NCBI RefSeq assembly: GCF_027925155.1
Contig: NZ_BSDY01000013.1
Span: 1-64,000, forward strand
DNA length: 64,000 nt
Origin: Propionigenium maris DSM 9537
Lineage (GTDB): Bacteria; Fusobacteriota; Fusobacteriia; Fusobacteriales; Fusobacteriaceae
Direction: 5' to 3'
A program made the translations under genes and the position numbers. This document shows positions 17,312-26,538 of the stretch, one piece after another (position 1 is the stretch's first letter; every line of letters starts with the position of its first letter). The notes under the pieces were generated by a model. The model did no database searches and was not told where the DNA came from. It worked only from the letters and a program-made list of their open reading frames with translations.

Positions 17312-18760
17312 CTATTTTATTCCTGTTAATTTCTTTACTAGTTCCTTCTTCCCATTGATATTTCCCTGTCTGGAGATCATTATTCTCTGTGCCTGAGGTG
17401 ATCCCGCTCCGTGCATGGATTCGGTTCTGTATCCCACAGCTGCAGCTCCAAGGGTAAGATTTTCTATAAATCTTAGTACCTTCTGACGATTCTCTACAGG
17501 AACCTTGCTGTTTCCTGCAAAGTACTTGTTACAGTACTTACCGATCTCTGGGTGGTTGAAGTCCATATCTGTAGGCATAGTTACCATCAGTCCCCCTGCA
17601 ATATCCTCAGCCAGTCTTGCTATCTCATATGGATATCTTGTTACATTCTGCTTACATACATTTGCAAGAAGAAGATCTATCTGGTAGTTTCCAGCCTTTG
17701 TCTGAACTCCCTCGGTAGAACATGCAAGACCACATGCATAGAGAGTTTCGTTTAGGTGGGTCATCTCGATCAGCTTGTCCTTAACATGGGAAGCTCTTGT
17801 AACACCGTTATACTCTGCAGCCAGTGCAGCAGCACCGATTAGGGCGTCTCCCACTCCTACCTTACATCCTCCGTAACTCTGTCTGTGGTAACCTGCAAAT
17901 CTCTCCACAAGCATTCCTGCAAACTCATGCTCTCCATTTAGGTAGATTCTCTCATTTGGGATAAATACATCGTTGAATACAACCAGTGCTTCCTGTCCAC
18001 CATAGGAAGGGTTACCTACATCGATACTTCCATCCTCAAGTTTTCTTGTGTCACAAGACTGTCTACCATAGATCATGATTATTCCTGGAGCGTCCGATTC
18101 GATAGAGAAGGATACTGCATAGTCCTTGTCATTTTCCCCCATGGCAATAGTAGGCATGATCAGGTGTTCGTGGGAGTTTACTGCACCAGTCTGGTGAGCC
18201 TTTGCTCCCCTTACTACGATTCCGTCTTCTCTCTGCTCAACTACACGAAGGTAAAGGTCCGGGTCCTCCTGCTGGTGTGGTGCAAGTCCTCTATCTCCCT
18301 TAGGGTCTGTCATGGCCCCGTCAACTGTAAGGTCGTTGTCCTGAACAAACTTCATATACTTTTTGAAGTTCTCGTGGTAGTGGGTACCGTGTTTTTCATC
18401 TATTTCAAAGGTAGTACTGTAGATGGCATTGAAGGCATCCATCCCCACACATCTCTGGAAACATGAAGCTGTCTTCTGTCCAAGAAGTCTCTGCATCTTA
18501 ACCTTGTTTTTCAGGTCCTCTGTACTCTGATGAAGATGGCAGAAACGGTTAACTCTCTCCCCTGTGATATTGGATACTGCTGTCATTACCTCTCTGTGCT
18601 CATCCTCATGAGCCAGGTCATAGGTTGCAGCTACTGAATTCATCGACGGTCTGATCATAGGGTGGTCCACAAAATTCTCTACTAATTCCCCCATTAGATA
18701 GACCTTGGTTTTCATCTTTCTTAAACTTTCAAGATATTCTTTACCTGTCATCAATGCCAT
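17312..18760 (-). CDS. abfD: 4-hydroxybutyryl-CoA dehydratase / vinylacetyl-CoA isomerase
   Basis: A 482-aa FAD and [4Fe-4S] radical dehydratase that turns 4-hydroxybutyryl-CoA into crotonyl-CoA in the cytoplasm. The cluster ligands known from Clostridium aminobutyricum appear as Cys100 and Cys104 (SCFQRCVG), His292 and Cys299 (YHRQSYGGC). The flavin region includes GDRGLAPHQQEDPDLYLRV. Length agrees with the family. It is the first gene of the cluster, with a good promoter about 90 bp upstream. It commits carbon from succinate to the butyrate branch; this is the key diagnostic gene of the pathway. Confidence 0.95.
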   Translation of the reverse strand: MALMTGKEYLESLRKMKTKVYLMGELVENFVDHPMIRPSMNSVAATYDLAHEDEHREVMTAVSNITGERVNRFCHLHQSTEDLKNKVKMQRLLGQKTASCFQRCVGMDAFNAIYSTTFEIDEKHGTHYHENFKKYMKFVQDNDLTVDGAMTDPKGDRGLAPHQQEDPDLYLRVVEQREDGIVVRGAKAHQTGAVNSHEHLIMPTIAMGENDKDYAVSFSIESDAPGIIMIYGRQSCDTRKLEDGSIDVGNPSYGGQEALVVFNDVFIPNERIYLNGEHEFAGMLVERFAGYHRQSYGGCKVGVGDALIGAAALAAEYNGVTRASHVKDKLIEMTHLNETLYACGLACSTEGVQTKAGNYQIDLLLANVCKQNVTRYPYEIARLAEDIAGGLMVTMPTDMDFNHPEIGKYCNKYFAGNSKVPVENRQKVLRFIENLTLGAAAVGYRTESMHGAGSPQAQRIMISRQGNINGKKELVKKLTGIK

Positions 18761-18851
18761 TCACAACACTCTCCTTCTATTTTTAATTTAAAAATAATAA
18801 TAATCTTATTTTCATTAAAGAATTCAGAACTTTGTTAACAATTTTCACTAG

Positions 18852-18880
18852 AAGATAGCTCACACTTTTCATAAAGGCAA
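18852..18880 (-). promoter_or_regulatory. Promoter of the abfD cluster
   Basis: On the minus strand TTGCCT and TATCTT are separated by 17 bp, placing the start about 85 bp before the abfD ATG. The surrounding 18761-19130 is AT-rich and holds no further gene. Another minus-strand TTGTCT lies near 18975 without a matching -10. Confidence 0.6.
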
Positions 18881-19130
18881 GAGTATTTTTTTTATTTTTA
18901 CTTGTTTTTAATCCTGTTTTAATAAACAAAAACTGTTAAATTGTTATTTTTTTGGTACAGACTTGTATAAAGACAATTGATGTGCTTTAATATCCTTTTT
19001 CATTCTAAAAGACAAAAAACTATAAATAATTATGTTTTTCACTTTTTAGAACCGATACCAAATTATATTTTTTCAAAAAAATACAATTATTTTAAAAGGA
19101 AACTGCTGGCGAATAAACACTTTTTTCATA

Positions 19131-19175
19131 AAAAAAGATCCCGCCTATGGACAAAAGTGCACATAGGTCGGGACC
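19131..19175 (-). terminator. Intrinsic terminator after the HD-GYP gene
   Basis: Minus-strand hairpin GGTCCCGACCTATG...CATAGGCGGGATC with one mismatch, followed by a T6-7 run, 15-60 bases downstream of the gene's stop codon. Confidence 0.85.
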
Positions 19176-19189
19176 TAATAAAATTATTT

Positions 19190-20686
19190 TTATTGGGAAA
19201 ACTTTAAAAATATTTCTTCAAATTTCTGGTGAACTCTTTTAAAGGATTCCAGTACATCGGGATCGAAGTGCTCCGGCATGCTTCTACCATCTCCCTCTGT
19301 GATAATTTTTACTACTTCCTTGTGGGGGAGGGCATCCTTATAGTGCCTCTTGCTCATGAGGGCGTCGTAGACATCAGCTATGGTCATGAGTCTTGCAGAG
19401 ACAGGAATATCCTCTCCAGAGAGTCCCTCAGGATACCCTGAACCATCCCATTTTTCGTGGTGGGAGTAGGCTATCTCCTTGGCAAAACGGAGAAAGGAGT
19501 TGGTACCCATTGTTTTTTCTGTTCTCGCTATGGCATCTCTTCCATAGGTTGTATGCTTCTTCATCTTCTCAAACTCCTCTTCAGTTAACTTCCCGGGCTT
19601 CATAAGGATAGAATCTGGTATTCCCACCTTACCTATATCGTGGAGGGGAGCTGAGTTAACGATGAGTTCAATATTTTTTTCATTTAAGTAGTGGGAAAAC
19701 CTTGGATGTTCTCTGAGATCCTCTGCTAGGACTTTAACATAATCCTTGGTTCGCTGAATATGCGCACCTGTTTCGTTGTCTCTGATTTCAGCCAAACTTG
19801 CTAGGCTTCTGATAGTTATATCCTGAGTTACCTTAATCTTCCTTGTACGTTCCTTCACTCTTTTTTCCAAGACATCATTTTGTTCCTCCAGCTTTCTCTT
19901 GATTTTCTTCAGTTCCAGGTCTCTGATATTTATTTGTTTGATCATAGAGTTGAACTTCTGGATCAGGTAACTAAACTCCCCGTGGGAGTTATGCTTGATC
20001 TCATGCTTATAGTCACCGTCGGAAACTTCAACTACAGCATTGAATAATTTTATAATTGGCATAAAAAACTGGTTTATCAATAGAAAAAAGATGCTTAAAA
20101 GAAGTAAAATACCACTGGCAATATATTTTTTAATAAATAAATTTCTATTCCTCAAAAGAATCCTCTCATAGGATTCAACATTTGCCCTGACAAAAATAAC
20201 ACCGACTATATCATTTTTACTTACACTGCTATACCTTTCTCCCTTGATGGGAACTGCAACCTCAAAAACCTTTTTTTCAAAATTGGAAGAGATACTCTGG
20301 AGTTTATTTTGGTCTATAACCTTATCTACAATTGTTAGCTCCAGCTTTTTATTTATTTCATCTTTATTGTTGGAGGAAAGGATTCGGTCGTGGAGGTCAT
20401 ACACCCTTATTGTTTCTATAAAGGAGTATGCGCCTATGTTTTCAACCATCCTCTGGATGGAGTTAAAATCCTCCTTCTCTAAAAGGACTGAAATACCAAA
20501 ATCCAGACCAGATAATGCAGAAAATACCTCCTCCTCTGCATGTTTTTCAAAATAATCGTGAAAGAGATTATCCGTTAGAGTAAAGGAAAAAAAGATATTT
20601 ACCACTATAACAGCCATTATTCCCGTGGCGATCTTTAGATAAAAGTTTATAAAGGACCGATTCAACTCTCTAATCATCTCCCTCAA
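19190..20686 (-). CDS. Membrane HD-GYP domain protein (c-di-GMP phosphodiesterase)
   Basis: A 498-aa sensor protein. One membrane span lies near residues 15-35 and a second near 188-210, bounding an extracytoplasmic sensor domain. A HAMP-like segment and a coiled coil (about 250-285) follow. The C-terminal HD-GYP domain has HDIGKVGIPD (about 350), HHEKWDGSGYPEGL (about 413) and the DVYDALMSKRHY helix, so it should hydrolyse cyclic di-GMP. Its first codons overlap the end of the upstream substrate-binding lipoprotein by 17 bases, suggesting the two work as a ligand-sensing pair. Confidence 0.88.
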   Translation of the reverse strand: MREMIRELNRSFINFYLKIATGIMAVIVVNIFFSFTLTDNLFHDYFEKHAEEEVFSALSGLDFGISVLLEKEDFNSIQRMVENIGAYSFIETIRVYDLHDRILSSNNKDEINKKLELTIVDKVIDQNKLQSISSNFEKKVFEVAVPIKGERYSSVSKNDIVGVIFVRANVESYERILLRNRNLFIKKYIASGILLLLSIFFLLINQFFMPIIKLFNAVVEVSDGDYKHEIKHNSHGEFSYLIQKFNSMIKQINIRDLELKKIKRKLEEQNDVLEKRVKERTRKIKVTQDITIRSLASLAEIRDNETGAHIQRTKDYVKVLAEDLREHPRFSHYLNEKNIELIVNSAPLHDIGKVGIPDSILMKPGKLTEEEFEKMKKHTTYGRDAIARTEKTMGTNSFLRFAKEIAYSHHEKWDGSGYPEGLSGEDIPVSARLMTIADVYDALMSKRHYKDALPHKEVVKIITEGDGRSMPEHFDPDVLESFKRVHQKFEEIFLKFSQ

Positions 20687-21644
20687 CTCCAGCCGAGTTA
20701 ACTATGCTGGGGTCAAATAGCTTACCTGTATCAAGATCAGTTGATATGAGGTTGCTTTCAGCAAGAAAAACCTTGATACCCTCCAATTCTCTCTTGAAGT
20801 CTTCTGAGAGGAAGGTTTCCCTATTTTCTTTTAGAGTGAAGAAGTAGAAGCTCTCGTAAAAGGATTTAAAATCCTCATAGGGAGTTCCCTCCTGGGCAGC
20901 CATGATTTCATAAGCTTCCCGAGGGTTATCTCTTACAAACTCCTGAGCTCTGTACCAGGCTCTTAAAATATTAACATAGTCCTCCTTCCTTTCATTTAAA
21001 ACCTCGCTTCTGGCAACTAAAGTATCTATAATCTTGAAGGTATCTGAAGTAGAGATAATTATCTTTCCCATCCCCCTGTCAGCTGCCTGGCTGAGAAAGG
21101 GTTCATAGGTAAAGCAACCATCTACCTCTCCAGCTATAAAACGTCTCATCCCTTCCTCTGAATCTATAGGAATAATTGTTACCTCTTCCTCCCTTATCCC
21201 TGCTTCCTTTAATAATTTGTGCAGAAGAAAGTGTTCATCGGTCCCCACTTCCACAGCTATCCTTCTTTCCTTGAGATCATGAATATCTTCAATGCCTTCC
21301 TTAACCACCAGGCCATCTGCACCTCTTATCATATCTGAGGAAAGAATTATCTTGGCCTCCTCTCCCCTGGAGTTGTAGTACACAGCATTAAAGTAGGTAG
21401 AGTGGGTCAGGTCTGTTTTCCCCACATAAAGAGAAGCCATATTGTCCGACCATGTGGAAAATCTTATAATCTCCACAGGAGTATCTCCAAAATATCCCTT
21501 CTCCTGGGCAATATACCATAGTTCACAGGGGGGCCAGCCATTAACACCTATCTTAATGGGTTCCTCATAGGAATTACATGCAGCAAGTAAAGGGAGGACT
21601 ACTCCTATAAATAAATTGATAATCTTGTTTTTTCTAATCTTCAT
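20670..21644 (-). CDS. NMT1/THI5-like substrate-binding lipoprotein
   Basis: A 324-aa periplasmic-type binding protein of the SsuA/NMT1 fold. The lipobox is LLAAC with Cys23 as the modified residue. The mature protein starts with IKIGVNGWPPCELWYIAQEKGYF, the usual first strand and helix, and later has DLKERRIAVEVGTDEHFLL. No ABC permease or ATPase lies nearby. Instead the stop overlaps the start of a membrane HD-GYP protein, so it more likely presents a ligand to that sensor than feeds a transporter. The ligand is unknown; relatives bind nitrate, sulfonates, bicarbonate or pyrimidines. Confidence 0.8.
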   Translation of the reverse strand: MKIRKNKIINLFIGVVLPLLAACNSYEEPIKIGVNGWPPCELWYIAQEKGYFGDTPVEIIRFSTWSDNMASLYVGKTDLTHSTYFNAVYYNSRGEEAKIILSSDMIRGADGLVVKEGIEDIHDLKERRIAVEVGTDEHFLLHKLLKEAGIREEEVTIIPIDSEEGMRRFIAGEVDGCFTYEPFLSQAADRGMGKIIISTSDTFKIIDTLVARSEVLNERKEDYVNILRAWYRAQEFVRDNPREAYEIMAAQEGTPYEDFKSFYESFYFFTLKENRETFLSEDFKRELEGIKVFLAESNLISTDLDTGKLFDPSIVNSAGVEGDD

Positions 21645-21838
21645 CTTCGTCCCCTTTTCTTAACTACTACAAAATAAAAATCATAACTTTCTTATTAAAA
21701 TACGATTATTCTAAATATAGATTACTAAAAATAAACTTCTATCCCTTCAAATAAATTAAACTCATACTTCCAGCTCATTCTTCTAGAGGGATGTAGCTCC
21801 TCCTCAATAGAGCTAGGCACCTTCTATAAAAAGGTATC

Positions 21839-21864
21839 AAAAAAGCCCAGACTAACGTCTGAGC
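21839..21864 (-). terminator. Intrinsic terminator after the XRE-cupin gene
   Basis: Minus-strand hairpin GCTCAGAC-gtta-GTCTGGGC followed by a T6 run. Confidence 0.85.
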
Positions 21865-21878
21865 TCCTCTATACTCTA

Positions 21879-22418
21879 TTAAAATGAAGGTGGAGTACTT
21901 ATCCATACTACCTTGGCAGGAGATTTCCCGCAATTGGAGATATAGTGGGTCTTTCTACACTTATAGTAGAAGCTTTCTCCCTTTTTTGCTCTGTGCTTCT
22001 TCTCACCCAGATGGATACAGACACTTCCCTGGAGGACATATCCAAACTCCTCTCCCTCATGGGCTGATTCCTCCTTATACTGTCCCCCTGGTTCTAAGGT
22101 AATAAGGATGGGTTCCATATCGTTCTTCTGGGCATTGGGTACAATCCAGTCTATCTTATATCCCAGCTCCTCGTCCTCTACCTCGAAGAAGTCTTCCCTG
22201 GTAAAGACTATTTTTTCAGGTTCCTCCTCATTAAAGAACTCCTTAAGGTTTGTTCCCAGGCTCTCCAGTATATCAACCAGGGTAGCAATGGAAGGTGAGG
22301 TTAGATCCCTTTCCAGCTGAGAGATGAATCCCTTGGAGAGTTCACATCTGTCTGCCAACTCCTCCTGTGTTAAAAATTTTTCCAGTCTTAAACGTTTAAT
22401 CTTTTCTCCAATAATCAT
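21879..22418 (-). CDS. XRE-cupin transcriptional regulator (PuuR-like)
   Basis: A 179-aa regulator with an N-terminal helix-turn-helix (EKIKRLRLEKFLTQEELADRC, then ELSKGFISQLERDLTSPS) and a C-terminal cupin (ITLEPGGQY...HEGEEFGYVLQG). The start at 22418 is chosen because a consensus promoter lies at 22488-22516, inside the longer open frame, and because the HTH begins there; GAAGGGA serves as RBS. It is divergent from the spermidine operon, and this family includes the polyamine-responsive PuuR, so regulation of spe genes is a reasonable inference. Confidence 0.82.
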   Translation of the reverse strand: MIIGEKIKRLRLEKFLTQEELADRCELSKGFISQLERDLTSPSIATLVDILESLGTNLKEFFNEEEPEKIVFTREDFFEVEDEELGYKIDWIVPNAQKNDMEPILITLEPGGQYKEESAHEGEEFGYVLQGSVCIHLGEKKHRAKKGESFYYKCRKTHYISNCGKSPAKVVWISTPPSF

Positions 22419-22487
22419 AAATATCCCTTCATTTTTAGTTCGCAATATTAATTGTAGATACCAATGTTTTGCCATTTTCTTCCTTAA

Positions 22488-22516
22488 ATTATATATCTTA
22501 ACACATAATAAATCAA
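22488..22516 (-). promoter_or_regulatory. Promoter of the XRE-cupin gene
   Basis: Minus-strand TTGATT and TATAAT with a 17-bp spacer. The transcript would begin near 22480, about 60 bases before the chosen start codon. Confidence 0.7.
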
Positions 22517-22544
22517 GTCCAGGGAAGTTTTGGTAAAATAATAG

Positions 22545-22573
22545 TTGACATGAAAGTTTAAATATACTATACT
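22545..22573 (+). promoter_or_regulatory. Promoter of the spermidine operon
   Basis: TTGACA and TATACT with a 17-bp spacer. It gives an untranslated leader of about 265 bases before speA. The leader (22580-22844) is very AT-rich, has an AGATTTTTTT/AAAAAAATCT inverted repeat near 22660 and repeated AAAGTTTA-type words, but no riboswitch class that I recognise. Confidence 0.7.
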
Positions 22574-22844
22574 TCTTTTCGGAAATATGGTATACTTTAA
22601 TCATATTTAAAGTTCATATATATTAAACTCAAGGAATCGATTAGCCAGATAAAAAAGAGATTTTTTTTAAAAAAATCTTAATGGTAGTAATTTTTAAAAA
22701 AACAAAAGTTATGATTCGGAGTCAACAATAACAGTAGCTTTACGAGATAAGTTTATATAAAAAGTAAAGTTTTTTTTAAAACATAAAGTTTACTAATATT
22801 AATCTTGAGATATAGTTTTACACTACACGAAGTGAGGAAAAAGA

Positions 22845-24299
22845 ATGAAAAATCAAAATGAAACTCCATTATTTGATGCACTAAAAAACTATCAGAAAGA
22901 CAACATTATATCCTTTGATGTGCCTGGTCACAAGAAGAATTCCAAGGGGTTAGCTGAGTTTTCAGAGGTTATGGGGGAGAAGATTCTTCAGATGGATGCA
23001 AACTCCATGAAGCAGTTGGATCACCTGAGCAACCCAACTGGAGTTATAAAAAAAGCTGAGGAGCTTATGGCAGATGCCTATGGCAGTGACCACTCCTTTT
23101 TCCTTGTGAATGGAACTACTTCAGGGGTACAGGCTATGATCATGAGTGCAGTGAAGCCGGGGGAGAAGATAATCCTTCCCAGAAATGCCCATAAGTCAGC
23201 GGTAAATGCTCTTATACTCAGTGCTGCTATACCAGTGTATATACAGCCAGAGATAGATTCAGAGCTTGGAATCTCCACAGGTATCTCAGTGAAGAACCTG
23301 GAGGAGGCCATTGCAGAAAATCCAGATGCCAAAGCGGTATTCCTCATGAACCCCACATACTACGGGGCTATCTCAAATCTTTCTAAGATAATAAACCTGT
23401 CCCACAGAAATGGTATGGCTGTTCTGGTAGATGAAGCCCACGGTGCTCACCTTCCCTTTTCAGAGGAACTGCCGAAAAATGCTATGAAGCTGGGAGCAGA
23501 TATGGCAGCTGTAAGTCTTCATAAGACTGGAGGTTCCCTTACTCAGAGCTCAGCCCTTCTTCTAAACGAGGGATTCATAGGTTACAGCAGCGTTAAGACG
23601 GTGCTGAACCTGACTCAGACTACCAGTGCTTCATACCTTCTTATGGGGAGCCTGGATGTAGCCAGAAAAAATCTGTCGGTAAATGGAGAGAAGAGATTCA
23701 GGGAGATCCTTCAGTGGCTGAGAGAGGCCAGAGAAAGATTAAACAAGATAGACGGAATCTATGCCTTTGGCAAGGAAACAATAGATGGAAACGGGACCTA
23801 TGCCTTTGATGAAACTAAGCTTGGTATAAACGTCAACAAAACAGGTTTAAGCGGATTTGAGGTCTACGATATCCTGAGGGATGAATACAATATTCAGGTG
23901 GAGCTTGCAGATACCTACAATATCCTTGCTATAGTAAGTGTGGGAGACACCAGGGAAAACCTTATGGCCCTTGTGGATGCCATAGAGGATCTTGTGGAAA
24001 AGCACAGGGAGGAGCCCTTCACTGTAAAGTGTATTCCCCTTTGCAACCCTAAGATAATAGTATCCCCAAGGAGCGCATTTTATGCTGAAAAGAAGGTAGT
24101 TTCCCTTAAAAATGCTGTGGGAGAGATAAGCGGGGAATCCATCATGGCTTATCCGCCGGGGATTCCAATTGTTACCCCTGGAGAGAAGATAACCCAGGAG
24201 ATGATTGATTATATAGGATTATTAAAGGAAGAACGTACTGTCCTTACAGGGACTGAAGACCCTGAGGTCAATAATATAAAAGTTTTAGGAATGAACTAG
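22845..24299 (+). CDS. speA: Arginine decarboxylase (Orn/Lys/Arg decarboxylase family, PLP)
   Basis: A 484-aa fold-type I PLP decarboxylase of the short Bacillus SpeA type. The Schiff-base lysine is Lys227 in VSLHKTGGS; the phosphate/ring contacts VNGTTSGVQAM and VDEAHGAHLP are present. Agmatinase later in the operon indicates that the substrate is arginine, giving agmatine. It is the first gene of speA-speD-speE-speB, with speD ten bases downstream. A GAGG ribosome-binding site precedes the ATG. Lysine decarboxylase activity cannot be excluded by sequence alone. Confidence 0.88.
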   Translation: MKNQNETPLFDALKNYQKDNIISFDVPGHKKNSKGLAEFSEVMGEKILQMDANSMKQLDHLSNPTGVIKKAEELMADAYGSDHSFFLVNGTTSGVQAMIMSAVKPGEKIILPRNAHKSAVNALILSAAIPVYIQPEIDSELGISTGISVKNLEEAIAENPDAKAVFLMNPTYYGAISNLSKIINLSHRNGMAVLVDEAHGAHLPFSEELPKNAMKLGADMAAVSLHKTGGSLTQSSALLLNEGFIGYSSVKTVLNLTQTTSASYLLMGSLDVARKNLSVNGEKRFREILQWLREARERLNKIDGIYAFGKETIDGNGTYAFDETKLGINVNKTGLSGFEVYDILRDEYNIQVELADTYNILAIVSVGDTRENLMALVDAIEDLVEKHREEPFTVKCIPLCNPKIIVSPRSAFYAEKKVVSLKNAVGEISGESIMAYPPGIPIVTPGEKITQEMIDYIGLLKEERTVLTGTEDPEVNNIKVLGMN

Positions 24300-24308
24300 G
24301 AGGAAAAA

Positions 24309-24731
24309 ATGAAATTAGAAACTTTAGGAAGACACATATTAATTGAGTACTACAACTGTGATGAGGAAGTAATGAAGAGCCACGAGCTTATTGAAAAATA
24401 TATGAATGAAGCAGCAGCAGCAGCTAATGCCACTATAGTAAACTCTGTTTTCCACCACTTCAACCCATATGGAGTATCTGGAGCGGTTATCATCGCAGAG
24501 TCACACCTGGCTATCCACACATGGCCAGAGTATGGGTATGCAGCAGTAGATGTATTTACATGTGGAGACACTATCGATCCTTGGGTTGCATTTGATTACC
24601 TGGAGAAGGCTTTTGGAGCCAGCAGAAGTGAGTCTATAGAGGTTCCTAGAGGAATGACTGAAAAAATAAGAAAATTCCACCCAAGAGGGGAAGAACTTGG
24701 TAAAATAGTATTCAAGCCAGAGGAAAACTAA
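24309..24731 (+). CDS. speD: S-adenosylmethionine decarboxylase proenzyme
   Basis: A 140-aa class 1B AdoMetDC. The autocleavage site is Glu64-Ser65 (AESHLAIHTWPEYGY), with Ser65 becoming the pyruvoyl group; His70 and Cys85 (FTCGD) are the processing and proton-donor residues. It supplies decarboxylated AdoMet for spermidine synthesis. It is ten bases after speA with AGGAGG overlapping the speA stop codon, and 40 bases before speE. Confidence 0.95.
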   Translation: MKLETLGRHILIEYYNCDEEVMKSHELIEKYMNEAAAAANATIVNSVFHHFNPYGVSGAVIIAESHLAIHTWPEYGYAAVDVFTCGDTIDPWVAFDYLEKAFGASRSESIEVPRGMTEKIRKFHPRGEELGKIVFKPEEN

Positions 24732-24770
24732 AAAGATCAGATTAAAACTATTACTGAGGGAGGAATTTAA

Positions 24771-25631
24771 ATGTTAGATCTATGGTATACAGAGGAATGG
24801 ACAGATAATTGTAGATTTTCACTAAAGGTAAAGGAGCAGATTCACTCGGAGCAGAGTGAGTTTCAGAAGATAGATTTCTTCAAGTCCGAGGAATTTGGAA
24901 CATTCTTTACTCTTGACGGACTGATGATGGTAAATGAAAAGGATGAGTTTGTTTACCACGATATGATAACCCACGTGGCACTGGCTACAAACCCTAATAT
25001 CAAGAGAGTTCTTGTTATCGGTGGTGGAGACGGTGGTACTGTAAGAGAGGTTACAAGATATCCACACATTGAAAAGATAGATATGGTAGAGATAGATGAG
25101 AGAGTGGTAAGACTGTCTCAGAAATACCTTCCAATTACAGCATCAAAGCTGGAGGATCCAAGGGTAACCCTTTACTTTGAGGATGGTCTTAAGTTTGTAG
25201 AGGAGAGTGCAGAGGGATCCTACGACCTTATCCTTGTGGATTCCACAGACCCTATCTCTGTTGGAGAGGGACTATTTACAACTGGATTCTATAAGAACTG
25301 CTACAGAGTACTGAGCGATGAGGGAATCCTTATAAACCAGCACGAGTCTCCATACTTTGCCAAGTATGCAGCTGAGATGAAGAAGGCTCACAATAAGATA
25401 AAGAACCTTTTCCCAGTGGCTAAGGTATATCAATTCCACCAGCCTACATACCCATCTGGTCACTGGCTCTTTGGATTTGCTTCAAAGAAGTTTGATCCGA
25501 TTGCAGACCACCAGAGAGAAGCTTGGGAGAAGTTTGGACTTAAGACAAGATACTACAACTCAGATATCCACACAGGGGCCTTTGCCCTGCCTACCTTTGT
25601 AAGGGAGATGTTGGAAGATGTGGAAGGATAG
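24771..25631 (+). CDS. speE: Spermidine synthase
   Basis: A 286-aa aminopropyltransferase with a Rossmann methyltransferase-like fold. The nucleotide loop VIGGGDGGTVREV (about 82-94), the acidic MVEIDERV strand end and the catalytic Asp in LVDSTDPI are all present. It transfers the aminopropyl group from decarboxylated AdoMet to putrescine. It overlaps the start of the agmatinase gene by 14 bases. Confidence 0.95.
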   Translation: MLDLWYTEEWTDNCRFSLKVKEQIHSEQSEFQKIDFFKSEEFGTFFTLDGLMMVNEKDEFVYHDMITHVALATNPNIKRVLVIGGGDGGTVREVTRYPHIEKIDMVEIDERVVRLSQKYLPITASKLEDPRVTLYFEDGLKFVEESAEGSYDLILVDSTDPISVGEGLFTTGFYKNCYRVLSDEGILINQHESPYFAKYAAEMKKAHNKIKNLFPVAKVYQFHQPTYPSGHWLFGFASKKFDPIADHQREAWEKFGLKTRYYNSDIHTGAFALPTFVREMLEDVEG

Positions 25632-26475
25632 AAATATATCGACATTTATAGCCTGCGAAAGCACCTATAAAGAAGCTGATACGGTTCTTTTCGGTGCTCC
25701 CTTTGACGGGACCACTACCTTCAGACCGGGGACAAGATTTGCCGCTGAAGTTATGAGGATGGAGTCCTATGGTCTTGAGACCTACAGCCCATACCTGGAC
25801 AGGGATATGGAGGATTACTCTATCTTTGACGGGGGAGACCTGGAGCTGCCCTTTGGAAACAAGGAGAAGGCTCTGGATGCCATAGAGGACGCTGTAAAAA
25901 CAATACTTACAGACGGAAAGAGACCATTTATGATAGGGGGAGAGCACCTGGTATCCCTTCCAGCTATAAAGGCGTGTTATGAGAAGTACCCGGATCTCCA
26001 TGTAATCCACTTTGATGCTCACACAGATCTAAGAGAGGACTATATGGGAGAGCCCCTGTCTCACTCATCTGTAATCAGAAGAGCATGGGATTTTCTGGGA
26101 GACGGAAGGATCAACCAGTTTGGAATAAGATCCGGTCTGAGAGAGGAGTTTAAGTGGGCAGCTGAGGGTCATACCAACCTCACAAAGTTTAACCTGGAGG
26201 GCCTTAAGGAAACTATAGATTCTCTCAAGGGGAAGCCTGTCTACCTTACAATCGACCTGGATGTACTGGACCCATCGGTATTTCCCGGGACGGGAACTCC
26301 TGAACCTGGAGGAATCTCCTTCCACGATCTTCAGGGGGCCATCAAGATGATGGAGACCCTTGATATAATCGGGCTGGATGTGGTGGAGCTGGCTCCCCAC
26401 TACGATCAGAGCGGAGCATCTACAGCTGTAGCATGTAAAACAGTGAGAGAACTACTTCTCACTATCCAGAAATAG
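25618..26475 (+). CDS. speB: Agmatinase
   Basis: A 285-aa ureohydrolase. All six dimanganese ligands are visible: His110 (GGEH), Asp133, His135 and Asp137 (FDAHTD), Asp213 and Asp215 (DLDVLD). It hydrolyses agmatine to putrescine and urea, linking SpeA to SpeE. The reading frame begins inside the end of speE, so translation is coupled. A terminator follows. Confidence 0.93.
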   Translation: MWKDRNISTFIACESTYKEADTVLFGAPFDGTTTFRPGTRFAAEVMRMESYGLETYSPYLDRDMEDYSIFDGGDLELPFGNKEKALDAIEDAVKTILTDGKRPFMIGGEHLVSLPAIKACYEKYPDLHVIHFDAHTDLREDYMGEPLSHSSVIRRAWDFLGDGRINQFGIRSGLREEFKWAAEGHTNLTKFNLEGLKETIDSLKGKPVYLTIDLDVLDPSVFPGTGTPEPGGISFHDLQGAIKMMETLDIIGLDVVELAPHYDQSGASTAVACKTVRELLLTIQK

Positions 26476-26538
26476 TCCTATTAGATAAAATTAAGGGTAA
26501 AGTTGTTGACAACTGCCTATGGATTTAAAGATAATAGA

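Noticed and set aside
22419-22604. 62-residue N-terminal extension of the XRE-cupin regulator
   Set aside because: The consensus promoter for the gene lies inside it and the HTH starts directly at the downstream ATG.
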